Shown here: positions 36,697-44,416 of the stretch, piece by piece
Numbering within the stretch: position 1 is the stretch's first letter
Layout of the letters: the number at the start of each line of letters is the position of its first letter
Source: Rhodoferax sp. AJA081-3
GTDB lineage: Bacteria > Pseudomonadota > Gammaproteobacteria > Burkholderiales > Burkholderiaceae_C
NCBI RefSeq assembly: GCF_017798165.1
Contig: NZ_CP059068.1
Location: 2,604,001-2,668,000, forward strand
Reading direction: 5' to 3'
Length of the DNA stretch: 64,000 nucleotides
Made by a program: the position numbers and the translations under genes
The notes under the pieces: model-generated
Databases searched by the model: none
What the model saw: the letters and a program-made list of their open reading frames with translations, nothing else
What the model was told of the DNA's origin: nothing

Positions 36697-37938
36697 TTAA
36701 TTTCCCAGCTCAAGTAAATCTGGAGAGTTAAGTAGTTCATGTGCAAATTGGCGAATCAATATGAAGTGATGATTTGTTGGCACACCAACTTCAATGCCGT
36801 TAACTCTTATGGATGTGACTTTCGTCAAACCCTGCCGCAGTTCTCGCACGCTGTCGGGGACGCTCTCTTGGACATGGGCTCCACCTTCTTTGTTAGCCGT
36901 GTCAAGAACAAGCTTCCTCCTGGTCAATGTATGTTCTTGCATCCAAACCACCTCATCCCACCATTGAGCAATAGTCACAAACACCGCTGGGTCCGGCAAG
37001 CTAAAAGGAGCAGATACACCGCCCTCCGCTGAATTCAAAAACAAGGGAAATATTGCGGTCGGTCGAAAGCCTGTCGACATAACCTCGGCTGTGCCGAATG
37101 AAGTGACAAGACTCACTCGCTCCTTCACACGCATTTGCTTGAGTAGCGACTTACTTTTGTCCGTATCGTGCAAAAGGACTCTTATAGTCAGCGCTATTCG
37201 AACGGCCTCATCGTGGTGCCCCGCGTCGTAAAGTTCACAAGACCGTCGAAGGTAGTCGACCTGTCGAACTAGGTGGTCCTTCAGTGTGATGGGCTTTTGA
37301 TCACTTACCTTCACCGTCGACGATTTGCTATCCCCTACTTCCAGCTTTAGCTCAAAGTAGGTGCTCGTGGGGGCATCGCCAGCTTTCTCCATTTGAAACA
37401 AGTACGCAGTATCTCCACCAGCTGAATGCACTAAATGAGCGTTCAAGAGACAAACGATTTTGTTGTGCCAACGCAGATTTGCGGCCTTAACCTGATTGAG
37501 AGAGATCGGCAAAGCACCAACCCGTCGAGGCTGCAAAACCAACTCACAGTGTTCAGCTAGGATGGCGAAGTCCTCTTGAGTTAAATACTCTGAAGGTAAA
37601 GGGTGATTCCAAATGTGTTGACCCAGATCATCGCGAGCTGGGATCACAGGGACAGGGTAGAAGTGTTGGTTAATTTTGCCAAGCTTGGCAAAGAACTCCT
37701 TGACGTTCTTATATTTGACAAAAGCAGCGTATGCCGGAATCGCCTTTTCTCCAGTTGCCAACACGAATCCAAAGGCTAATAGTTCAAGTATTTTGAATAG
37801 CTGAAGTGTGCAGACCTCTATCGTCGCAACATCGTAAACAGCATTTAACTGCCCTTTGGAAAACAGCAAAAATACATTGCCGCGTTGCTTAACTTCCTTC
37901 AGTTGCTCAAGATATGTTTCAACGGAACGCTGGTCCAT
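36697..37938 (-). CDS. Orphan protein of unknown function, low G+C
   Basis: About 413 residues, apparently cytoplasmic. I recognise no family. Visible features are a hydrophobic stretch near residues 50-70, a helical N-terminal half, and a beta-containing C-terminal half (VTSIRVNGIEVGVPTNHHFI). The ATG at 37938 gives MDQRSVETYLEQLKEVKQRG. Codon use and base composition are clearly more A+T-rich than htpG or rtcB beside it, a sign of horizontal gain. It stands alone, on the minus strand, between the htpG terminator and the rtcB-prfH repair operon. A defence or stress role is possible from setting only. Confidence 0.7.
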   Translation of the reverse strand: MDQRSVETYLEQLKEVKQRGNVFLLFSKGQLNAVYDVATIEVCTLQLFKILELLAFGFVLATGEKAIPAYAAFVKYKNVKEFFAKLGKINQHFYPVPVIPARDDLGQHIWNHPLPSEYLTQEDFAILAEHCELVLQPRRVGALPISLNQVKAANLRWHNKIVCLLNAHLVHSAGGDTAYLFQMEKAGDAPTSTYFELKLEVGDSKSSTVKVSDQKPITLKDHLVRQVDYLRRSCELYDAGHHDEAVRIALTIRVLLHDTDKSKSLLKQMRVKERVSLVTSFGTAEVMSTGFRPTAIFPLFLNSAEGGVSAPFSLPDPAVFVTIAQWWDEVVWMQEHTLTRRKLVLDTANKEGGAHVQESVPDSVRELRQGLTKVTSIRVNGIEVGVPTNHHFILIRQFAHELLNSPDLLELGN

Positions 37939-38140
37939 CACTTTCCTTTGATTGCTAAGTGCTCCCACAGTATGGATTCAGACGGTCCGCGCGGTGAGAT
38001 TTATCCCGAGTATTGCAAGCATTTAGTGCTTCGGCATCAATTCGCGAGTACAAAAGCGTTTCACATTACTGTCTCTGAAATACGTCACTCCACCCAGAAT
38101 TATTTGTCACGCGCAGATCTAACCACTACAGTCGCCACTC

Positions 38141-38181
38141 GCAGTTTTTGCCACAGCCCTCTGCTGTTGCGCCAAAACTGC
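38141..38181 (+). other. Bipartite RNA hairpin candidate in the rtcB leader
   Basis: Outer arms GCAGTTTTTG and CAAAACTGC (one bulged T) enclose an inner perfect stem ACAGC/GCTGT with a cctct loop. It lies 40 bases before the leader ORF. Its role is unknown. Confidence 0.5.
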
Positions 38182-38220
38182 AACCCCCACCCTTTCATCC
38201 ACCTATCAGGAGAGAACAAC

Positions 38221-38280
38221 ATGCAAAAGAACACGACCTCCCTGTGGGCTGGGTCAACGGTGGCGGGGCTTTTCGTTTAA
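38221..38280 (+). CDS. Leader peptide candidate upstream of rtcB
   Basis: A 19-codon ORF encoding MQKNTTSLWAGSTVAGLFV. AGGAGAG lies 6-8 bases before the ATG, the strongest Shine-Dalgarno sequence in the region and better than that of rtcB itself. The 5' arm of a terminator-like hairpin falls inside the last codons. The arrangement resembles a leader-peptide attenuator. No homologue is known to me, and very short ORFs arise by chance, so confidence is moderate. Confidence 0.4.
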   Translation: MQKNTTSLWAGSTVAGLFV

Positions 38281-38307
38281 CGACGGCACAAGCCTCTCCC
38301 ACCTTTT
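38259..38307 (+). terminator. Weak terminator-like hairpin overlapping the leader ORF end
   Basis: Arms GGTGG-cgg-GGCTT (38259-38271) and AAGCC-tctc-CCACC (38290-38303), followed by TTTT. The stem is interrupted by a small internal loop and has an 18-base apical loop containing the leader ORF stop codon. It could act as an attenuator ahead of rtcB. Confidence 0.4.
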
Positions 38308-38425
38308 CTAGCGCCCCACGGCGCGCTGCCAAGTGCTTTGATGTGCATGGCCAGCGCGGTGATGGCGTGCGCGCGTTTGTCCCAGTCCAGTTTCAACTTT
38401 TTACTTTTGAATCTGGATCTTTCTT

Positions 38426-39595
38426 ATGGGCAATATTTTTGTCAAAACCGTGTCGGACCGCGCCTGCGTGGTCGCGTCCGACACCACGTGGATGGAACAC
38501 GCTGCGCTACAGCAGCTCCTCACCACATCGCAACTCGAAGGCATGCAGCGTGTAGCCGGCATGCCCGACTTGCACCCTGGGCGCGGCTATCCGGTGGGTG
38601 CCGCATTTTTTTCAACCGGGCGCTTCTACCCTGCCCTGGTCGGCAATGACATTGGTTGCGGCATGGCGCTGTGGCAAACGGATCTGAGCGCCAGCGCTGT
38701 CAAGCTCGACAAGCTGGAAAAGCGCGTGGGCAATATCGACGGTGCGTTTGGCGATGGTGATGCCTTTGATGGTGCAAACGCTATTGCACAAGCATTGACG
38801 GACGGCTCGCTGCCAGCCACCGGCTTCGAAGCAGCGCTGGGCACGCTGGGTGGTGGCAACCACTTTGCCGAGTTCCAGCAGGTGGATACTGTGTTCGACA
38901 CGGCGGCGCTTGCGGCGCTGGGTCTGGACACCAAATGCCTGCTGTTACTGGTGCACACCGGATCGCGCGGTCTGGGTCAGCACATCCTGCGCCAACATGT
39001 GGACCAGTTTGGTCACCACGGATTGGTCGATGGTTCGAGCGATAGCGCGGCCTACATGGCCCAGCATGACGCTGCCTTGCAATTCGCCCGCCTGAACCGG
39101 CAGTGGGTTGCACAGCGCCTGCTGGCCAATGTGCGCAGCGAGGGCCGCCATGTGCTGGATGTGCACCACAACTTTGTGGCCCAGTCCACCGTGGGCGGTA
39201 ACACCGGCTGGCTGCACCGCAAGGGCGCCACACCGTCGGACCAGGGGCCGGTGCTGATACCCGGCTCACGTGGCGACTACAGCTACCTGGTGCAGGCCAC
39301 GCAGCCAGACGATGCCACGCTGCGGTCCCTCGCCCACGGCGCGGGCCGCAAGTGGATGCGCACGGCCTGCAAGGACCGGTTGTTCAAGCTGATGACGCCC
39401 ACACAACTGGGCCGCACGGCGCTGGGTAGCCGCGTGATTTGCAACGACCGCGAGCTGATCTATGAAGAGGCGCCACAAGCTTACAAGAGTGTCAACAGCG
39501 TGGTGCAAGACCTGGTGGGCGCTGGCCTCATACGCCTGCTGGCGCGGACCAAACCGGTGCTGACCTACAAGACGCGTGGGGAGTGCTGCGAATGA
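38426..39595 (+). CDS. rtcB: RtcB-family RNA ligase (RtcB2, PrfH-associated)
   Basis: 389 residues, shorter than classical RtcB (about 408). The metal and GTP site residues are present: GNDIGCGM with the manganese-bridging Cys, GGGNHFAEF, HTGSRGLG, and AHGAGRKWMR holding the His that becomes guanylylated. RtcB joins 2',3'-cyclic phosphate or 3'-phosphate RNA ends to 5'-OH ends. The downstream prfH overlaps it by ATGA, which marks the RtcB2-PrfH pair; such pairs are reported to repair 16S rRNA cut in the decoding centre by colicin E3-type nucleases. Confidence 0.92.
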   Translation: MGNIFVKTVSDRACVVASDTTWMEHAALQQLLTTSQLEGMQRVAGMPDLHPGRGYPVGAAFFSTGRFYPALVGNDIGCGMALWQTDLSASAVKLDKLEKRVGNIDGAFGDGDAFDGANAIAQALTDGSLPATGFEAALGTLGGGNHFAEFQQVDTVFDTAALAALGLDTKCLLLLVHTGSRGLGQHILRQHVDQFGHHGLVDGSSDSAAYMAQHDAALQFARLNRQWVAQRLLANVRSEGRHVLDVHHNFVAQSTVGGNTGWLHRKGATPSDQGPVLIPGSRGDYSYLVQATQPDDATLRSLAHGAGRKWMRTACKDRLFKLMTPTQLGRTALGSRVICNDRELIYEEAPQAYKSVNSVVQDLVGAGLIRLLARTKPVLTYKTRGECCE

Positions 39596-40236
39596 CCATG
39601 CTGCTTCTACAACTCTCGGCCAATACCGGGCCCGAGGAATGCTGCCTGGCGGTGCGCAAGGCACTGGCCTATCTACAGGACGAGGCCGCAGGCATGGGCG
39701 TGCGTCTCGACGTGGTGGAGCAGGTTGCGAGTGAACGCGCAGGCAATCTACGTTCGGTTTTGCTGGCGCTGGATGGCGAGCAGGCGCAAGCCTTGGCGTT
39801 GCGTTGGCAAGGCAGTGTGCAGTGGATATGTGCCAGCCCTTACCGGGCTGGCCACCGCCGCAAGAACTGGTTCATAGGCGCGGAGATCTTTGCGCCAGAC
39901 GCGGCTGCGCTCACCAATGGCGCGGCTCTGCAGGACAAAGACCTGCGTTTCGAAACCCTGCGCTCCAGCGGGCCGGGTGGCCAGCATGTCAACACCACCG
40001 ACTCTGCGGTACGTGCAACCCATATGCCGACGGGTCTCAGTGTGAAGGTGCAGACCGAACGCAGCCAACACGCCAACAAACGCCTGGCCCGCGCGCTGCT
40101 GGCGCACAAGCTGGATGCGTTGGCGCAAGACGCGGCAGGCCAGAGCCGGGCCGAGCGCCGCATCCAGCACCACCTGGTGGAGCGTGGCAACGCCGGGCGG
40201 GTTTTCAGAGGGGAGGCATTTGTGCTGCAGGCTTAG
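39592..40236 (+). CDS. prfH: Peptide chain release factor homologue PrfH
   Basis: About 214 residues. It holds the release-factor catalytic domain with the GGQ motif (SSGPGGQHVNTTDSAVRATH) and the basic region RSQHANKRLARALL, but lacks the stop-codon-recognition domain of RF1/RF2. PrfH acts on damaged ribosomes, releasing the nascent chain so that RtcB2 can ligate the cut rRNA. Start ATG at 39592 overlaps the rtcB stop. The 3' end overlaps the convergent diguanylate cyclase gene by 32 bases. Confidence 0.92.
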   Translation: MTMLLLQLSANTGPEECCLAVRKALAYLQDEAAGMGVRLDVVEQVASERAGNLRSVLLALDGEQAQALALRWQGSVQWICASPYRAGHRRKNWFIGAEIFAPDAAALTNGAALQDKDLRFETLRSSGPGGQHVNTTDSAVRATHMPTGLSVKVQTERSQHANKRLARALLAHKLDALAQDAAGQSRAERRIQHHLVERGNAGRVFRGEAFVLQA

Positions 40237-41203
40237 TGGCCTGCAGCAGGGGCTCCACGGCCACCTGGTCGCGGCCCGCATGTTTGGCCTGGTACAGCGC
40301 CGTGTCGGCCGCCTTCACCAGCACCTCGTGGCCGGTGTCCAGGCTGGGCACCACACAGGCCACGCCCACACTCACCGTCACCACGCCGAAGGCACTGTCA
40401 GCATGGGGTATGGCCAGGCCGCGCACCGCCTCGCGCACCCGCTGGGCCACCCGCAGTGCACCGTCTGCATCGATGGACGGCAACACCACGGCAAACTCTT
40501 CCCCGCCGTAGCGCGCCACCAGGTCACCCGGCCGCAGCACGATGGCGGCTGCACATTGGGCGATACGGCGCAGGCAGTCGTCGCCGGCCTGGTGGCCATA
40601 TCGGTCGTTGAACAGTTTGAAGTGGTCCACATCCAGCAACAGGAGCGCCAGCGGGGTTTTGTCGCGCCGGGCGCGCAGCCATTCGTGGTCCAGTTTTTCG
40701 TCGAAGCTGCGGCGGTTGGCAATGCCGGTGAGACCGTCGCTGGATGCCAGGCGCTCCAGCGCGGTCTGGGCCTGCTTTTGCTCGGTCATATCGCGCAGGG
40801 TTTCGACCACCGCTATCAGCTCTCCTTCAGCGCCGTAGATGGGGCCTGCGTCAATGGCCAGGTAGTACTGGTGGCCCAGTTGGGGCATCACACACCAGTT
40901 TTGGGCGTGGAAGCCACTCGCACTATCTCCGGTTTTGTCAAACGTGGCGTAGTGCTCCGATATTTCGCCGGTGCGGCCCTGTGCCACCAGGTCGGCCAGG
41001 CAGGGCCGCGGCGCGTCGTAAAAAGCGCGCCAGTGTTCGCGTGTGCCAATGACGTCTTTGGCAGCCACACCGGTCAGGCGTTCGCAGGCGCGGTTCCAGA
41101 TGATGACGTGGCAGGCGGCGTCCAGCACAAAGGTTGGCACGACCAGATCCCGCATCAATTTGATGGCAAAACTGCGGTCGCGTTCTACATGCTTGTTCTT
41201 CAT
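40205..41203 (-). CDS. Diguanylate cyclase with PAS domain
   Basis: About 332 residues. A PAS domain (residues 15-150; VPTFVLDAACHVIIWNRACE) is followed by a GGDEF domain with active-site GGEEF and a complete product-inhibition site RPGD five residues upstream. It makes c-di-GMP from two GTP. No membrane segment is seen, so it is a cytoplasmic sensor. ATG at 41203 was chosen over a longer frame because the PAS domain begins just after it. Confidence 0.93.
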   Translation of the reverse strand: MKNKHVERDRSFAIKLMRDLVVPTFVLDAACHVIIWNRACERLTGVAAKDVIGTREHWRAFYDAPRPCLADLVAQGRTGEISEHYATFDKTGDSASGFHAQNWCVMPQLGHQYYLAIDAGPIYGAEGELIAVVETLRDMTEQKQAQTALERLASSDGLTGIANRRSFDEKLDHEWLRARRDKTPLALLLLDVDHFKLFNDRYGHQAGDDCLRRIAQCAAAIVLRPGDLVARYGGEEFAVVLPSIDADGALRVAQRVREAVRGLAIPHADSAFGVVTVSVGVACVVPSLDTGHEVLVKAADTALYQAKHAGRDQVAVEPLLQATKPAAQMPPL

Positions 41204-41296
41204 CGGGGGCCTATTTTTTGGCTGCGCTTTATCTCCTGCCTCTTGATTGTGCAACTGCCGGGTCAAAATATTGGCATAAATTTACAGCCCAGCACC

Positions 41297-42415
41297 ATGC
41301 CTACCGCCGCACGCCCATCGCCGTTGTTGCCTGTCGCCCTGATGTGGGTGGCCCTGTTGTTCTCCAGCCTGTGCGCACCAGCGCTGCACGCCGCCGCCAA
41401 AGACGGTGTGCCCCGCGCCATCACCCCGCGGGGCGAGCTGGGCGCTGAAGAAAAGGCCACCATCGATCTGTTTGAGCGCGCCCGCGATTCGGTGGCCTTC
41501 ATCACCACCAGTTCGCGCGTGCAAGACTTCTGGTCGCGCAATGTGTTTTCGGTGCCGCGGGGCAGCGGCTCGGGTTTTATGTGGGACGAGGCGGGCCATG
41601 TAGTCACCAACTTCCATGTTATCGAAGGGGCCAGCGAGGCCACGGTCAAGTTGGCCGACGGCAGCGAATTCAAATGCAGCCTGGTGGGTGCCAGCCCCAC
41701 GCACGATATTGCGGTACTGAAAATCAGTGGCAGCTACAAACGTGCGCCGCCCGTGCCGCTGGGCACCAGCCATGATGTGCGCGTGGGCCAAAAGGTGTAC
41801 GCCATTGGCAACCCCTTTGGGCTGGACTGGACGCTGACCAGCGGCATTGTGTCCGCACTCAACCGCTCGTTGTCGGGCGGCAATGGCGCCACCGTGGAGC
41901 ACCTGATACAGACCGACGCGGCCATCAACCCCGGCAACTCGGGCGGCCCGTTGCTCGATTCGGCCGGGCGGCTGATCGGTATCAACACCGCCATCTACAG
42001 CCCCAGCGGTGCCAATGCCGGCATTGGTTTTGCCGTGCCGGTGGACACCGTGAACCGCGTGGTGCCGCAAATCATTCGCCACGGCAAATACGTGTTGCCC
42101 GCGCTGGGCATCCGCATGGACGACGGCGTCAACCAGCGGCTGCTGTCCATACTCAACCTCAAGGGTGTGGTGGTCTTGCGCGCGGCAAAAGCCGCCATAC
42201 AACCCGCGGCGGGCCTGAAGGAGGCCACGTTTGGGCGCAATGGCACCATCACCCTGGGTGACGTGATCACGGCGGTAGAGGGCAAGCCCGTTACCTCGGC
42301 CAGCCAGTTGGCGGCGCGGCTGGACGACTTCAAGGTGGGAGACCGGGTGCGCCTGACCGTGCTGCGCCAGGGGCGCAGTGTGGCGCTGGAGGTCACGCTG
42401 CAGGCCGATTCCTGA
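41297..42415 (+). CDS. Trypsin-like serine protease with PDZ domain (HtrA/DegP family)
   Basis: 372 residues. A signal peptide (hydrophobic stretch ending near ALHAAA) is followed by an S1C protease domain with the catalytic His in VVTNFHVIE, Asp in THDIAVLK and Ser in INPGNSGGPLL, and then a single PDZ domain (GDVITAVEGKPVTSASQLAA). The size fits DegS-like or single-PDZ HtrA proteins. It would act in the periplasm in protein quality control. The open frame continues over 1 kb upstream but without homology, so the ATG at 41297 next to the signal peptide is used. Confidence 0.92.
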   Translation: MPTAARPSPLLPVALMWVALLFSSLCAPALHAAAKDGVPRAITPRGELGAEEKATIDLFERARDSVAFITTSSRVQDFWSRNVFSVPRGSGSGFMWDEAGHVVTNFHVIEGASEATVKLADGSEFKCSLVGASPTHDIAVLKISGSYKRAPPVPLGTSHDVRVGQKVYAIGNPFGLDWTLTSGIVSALNRSLSGGNGATVEHLIQTDAAINPGNSGGPLLDSAGRLIGINTAIYSPSGANAGIGFAVPVDTVNRVVPQIIRHGKYVLPALGIRMDDGVNQRLLSILNLKGVVVLRAAKAAIQPAAGLKEATFGRNGTITLGDVITAVEGKPVTSASQLAARLDDFKVGDRVRLTVLRQGRSVALEVTLQADS

Positions 42416-42562
42416 CGTATCTTGGCGCCTGCGCGGCTCAGCGTCAAGGCATTGAAGTACGTTTACAACGCCCATTATTTATGGCCTTAGCGTATGGCGC
42501 GGGCTGTGCTTCAATGGAGTTGTCGTTGTAGGGGTTTCAACACTATTGCAAAGGAGGCCACC

Positions 42563-43561
42563 ATGGAATCATCTCGCAGTCTTGTTACACAGTCTTCCGT
42601 ATTCCAGATGCCTGTTGCGCAGATGCGCCGCGTGTTCCAGCCCGATGAGGTGGAGCGCAAACTGGCCAAGTTGCAGGATAACGAACACGACAGCCTGCGC
42701 AACACCTACCGCCGCATGCTGGAGCGCGGGCCCCAGCGCTTTTCGGTCAAACCCTCGGGTGTGCCCAACATGGCGGGGCTGTACCACTCCCTCCCCAACT
42801 TCACAGAGGTGCTGGACGACGTCAAACGCCATGTGGCGCTGGCCCAGGACAGCCGCGATGCGCTGGAGGTCACCCCCATGCTGTTGCTTGGCCCCCCGGG
42901 CATTGGCAAGACACACTTCGCCCGCAAGCTGGCCGAGCTGCTGGGCACCGGCATGAGCCTGGTGCCCATGAGCTCCATGACGGCCGGCTGGCTGCTGTCG
43001 GGCTCATCCTCACAATGGAAAGGCGCCAAGCCCGGCAAGGTGTTTGAGGCCCTGGTGGACGGCGAATACGCCAACCCGGTCATCGTGGTGGACGAGATCG
43101 ACAAGGCCAGCGCCGACGCCCAGTACGACCCGCTGGGCGCGCTCTACAGCCTGCTGGAGCACGACACGGCGCTCAACTTCACCGACGAGTTTGCCGAGGT
43201 GGCGATTGACGCGAGCCAGGTGATCTGGGTCACCACCGCCAATGACGAGCGCGGCATTCCCGCCCCGATCCTGAACCGCATGAACGTGTTCACCGTGGAA
43301 GCCCCCACGCTGGAGGCCGCACGCCTGATCGCGCGCGAGCTGTACCAGAGCATCCGCAACGACCACGACTGGGGCCAACGCTTTGGGCCCAAGCCCGGCG
43401 ACGATGTGCTGGACCAGCTGTGCACCCTGGCGCCGCGCGACATGCGCCGCGCACTGATGACCGGTTTTGGCAATGCACGGCTGGACGGGCGCTGCGACAT
43501 GGTGGTGGCCGACCTGCCCAAACCCGGGGGCAAGAAAGGCAATATGGGCTTTGTGCACTGA
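42563..43561 (+). CDS. AAA family ATPase (Lon-like ATPase domain without protease)
   Basis: About 332 residues. An AAA core with Walker A GPPGIGKTHFA, Walker B VIVVDEIDKAS, sensor 1 (VIWVTTAND) and the Arg-finger region (PAPILNRMNVF) resembles the ATPase module of Lon, but no Ser-Lys peptidase domain follows. The ATG is set by the ideal aaaggagg ribosome-binding site 5 bases before it. N-terminal 80 residues are without motif. Its partner protease or substrate is not evident; the preceding gene is an HtrA-like protease, but they may be unrelated. Confidence 0.85.
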   Translation: MESSRSLVTQSSVFQMPVAQMRRVFQPDEVERKLAKLQDNEHDSLRNTYRRMLERGPQRFSVKPSGVPNMAGLYHSLPNFTEVLDDVKRHVALAQDSRDALEVTPMLLLGPPGIGKTHFARKLAELLGTGMSLVPMSSMTAGWLLSGSSSQWKGAKPGKVFEALVDGEYANPVIVVDEIDKASADAQYDPLGALYSLLEHDTALNFTDEFAEVAIDASQVIWVTTANDERGIPAPILNRMNVFTVEAPTLEAARLIARELYQSIRNDHDWGQRFGPKPGDDVLDQLCTLAPRDMRRALMTGFGNARLDGRCDMVVADLPKPGGKKGNMGFVH

Positions 43562-43587
43562 AATCGGCCCTGATCGACCCATATTGC

Positions 43588-43632
43588 TCTACTATTGATA
43601 GCTATACAGGTCCAGTCCACGGGGGCTGGATG
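43588..43632 (-). repeat. Interspersed intergenic repeat, copy 8
   Basis: Minus-orientation copy after the AAA ATPase gene: ctactattgatagctataca followed by tccacgggggctgg. Confidence 0.65.
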
Positions 43633-43658
43633 CCAAAATAATAAAGAGGAGCATTGCG

Positions 43659-44411
43659 ATGGTGTCGTTGAATTCGCCTTACCTGGCCTCGTTCTGGTCG
43701 CAGTCCATGGTCGAGGTCAATCTGCTGATCTTTTTGTACCTGGCGGGATCCCTGGCCCTGGGGCTGCTGCTGGGCTACGAGCGGGCCTACCACGGCCGTG
43801 CTGCGGGCATGCGCACCTATGGCATTGTGTGTATGGCGTCTGCGGCGCTGACCGTGTTTTGTGGCTACCCCGACTTTTGGTGGGGCGGGGGCCACCACTC
43901 CGCCATACCGATAGACCCCACACGGGTCATACAGGGCATCGTCACCGGTGTGGGTTTTCTGGGTGCCGGTGTCATTATGAAAGAGGGACTCAACATCAGC
44001 GGCCTGACGACGGCGGCCTCCATCTGGGCATCCAGCGCCATCGGGGTGCTGGTCGGGCTGGGGTTTTTCGCGGCGTCCATCATGCTCACGCTGCTGCTGT
44101 TGGCCTTGATGATGTGGGTGCCCAAGCTGGAGGCCCGCCTGCCCTCGCGCCGCGCCATGGGTGTGGTGCTGGGTTTTAAACCGGGGTTTGAGCCGCACGA
44201 GTCTGCGCTCAAAACCACCATCCGCGAGTGGGGCTACCTGGTGGCCGAAGGCTCGCTCCACATCTCTGCCACGCAGCATGCCGTGCAGTGGAATTTTGTG
44301 ATGGTGGCACTCAAGAGCCGGCCCGAGCCTAACTCGCTGTTTGAGCTGTCTCGCAAGCTGCGTGAGGTGGCGGGCGTGGACAGTTTGCAAATCAGCCACG
44401 CCAGAAACTAG
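43659..44411 (+). CDS. MgtC/SapB family membrane protein
   Basis: 250 residues. Four or five hydrophobic helices in the first 145 residues bear the MgtC pattern: GLLLGYERAYHGRAAGMRTYG and VGFLGAGVIMKEG, followed by LTTAASIWASSAIGVLVGLG. The C-terminal 100 residues form a soluble ACT-like domain. MgtC-family proteins help cells cope with low magnesium and regulate F1Fo ATPase in pathogens; the role here is unknown. Good ribosome-binding site agaggag before the ATG. Confidence 0.92.
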   Translation: MVSLNSPYLASFWSQSMVEVNLLIFLYLAGSLALGLLLGYERAYHGRAAGMRTYGIVCMASAALTVFCGYPDFWWGGGHHSAIPIDPTRVIQGIVTGVGFLGAGVIMKEGLNISGLTTAASIWASSAIGVLVGLGFFAASIMLTLLLLALMMWVPKLEARLPSRRAMGVVLGFKPGFEPHESALKTTIREWGYLVAEGSLHISATQHAVQWNFVMVALKSRPEPNSLFELSRKLREVAGVDSLQISHARN

Positions 44412-44416
44412 ACTTT

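Larger units (their letters stand above)
37939..38425 (+). other. 487-base leader region of the rtcB-prfH operon
   Basis: Noncoding between the orphan gene and rtcB except for a 19-codon leader ORF. It contains a bipartite hairpin (38141-38181), the leader ORF with a strong ribosome-binding site (38221-38280) and a terminator-like hairpin with a T run (38259-38307). Its first 150 bases share the A+T-rich composition of the orphan gene. No sigma-54 promoter or RtcR gene, which control rtcB in E. coli, was found. Confidence 0.55.

Noticed and set aside
40115..41296. Long in-frame upstream extension of the HtrA-like protease gene
   Set aside because: It runs antisense across the diguanylate cyclase gene and has no protein features. 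The signal peptide directly after the ATG at 41297 marks the real start.
42563..43561. AAA ATPase as a complete Lon protease
   Set aside because: The gene ends after the ATPase module; no Ser-Lys peptidase domain follows in any frame.
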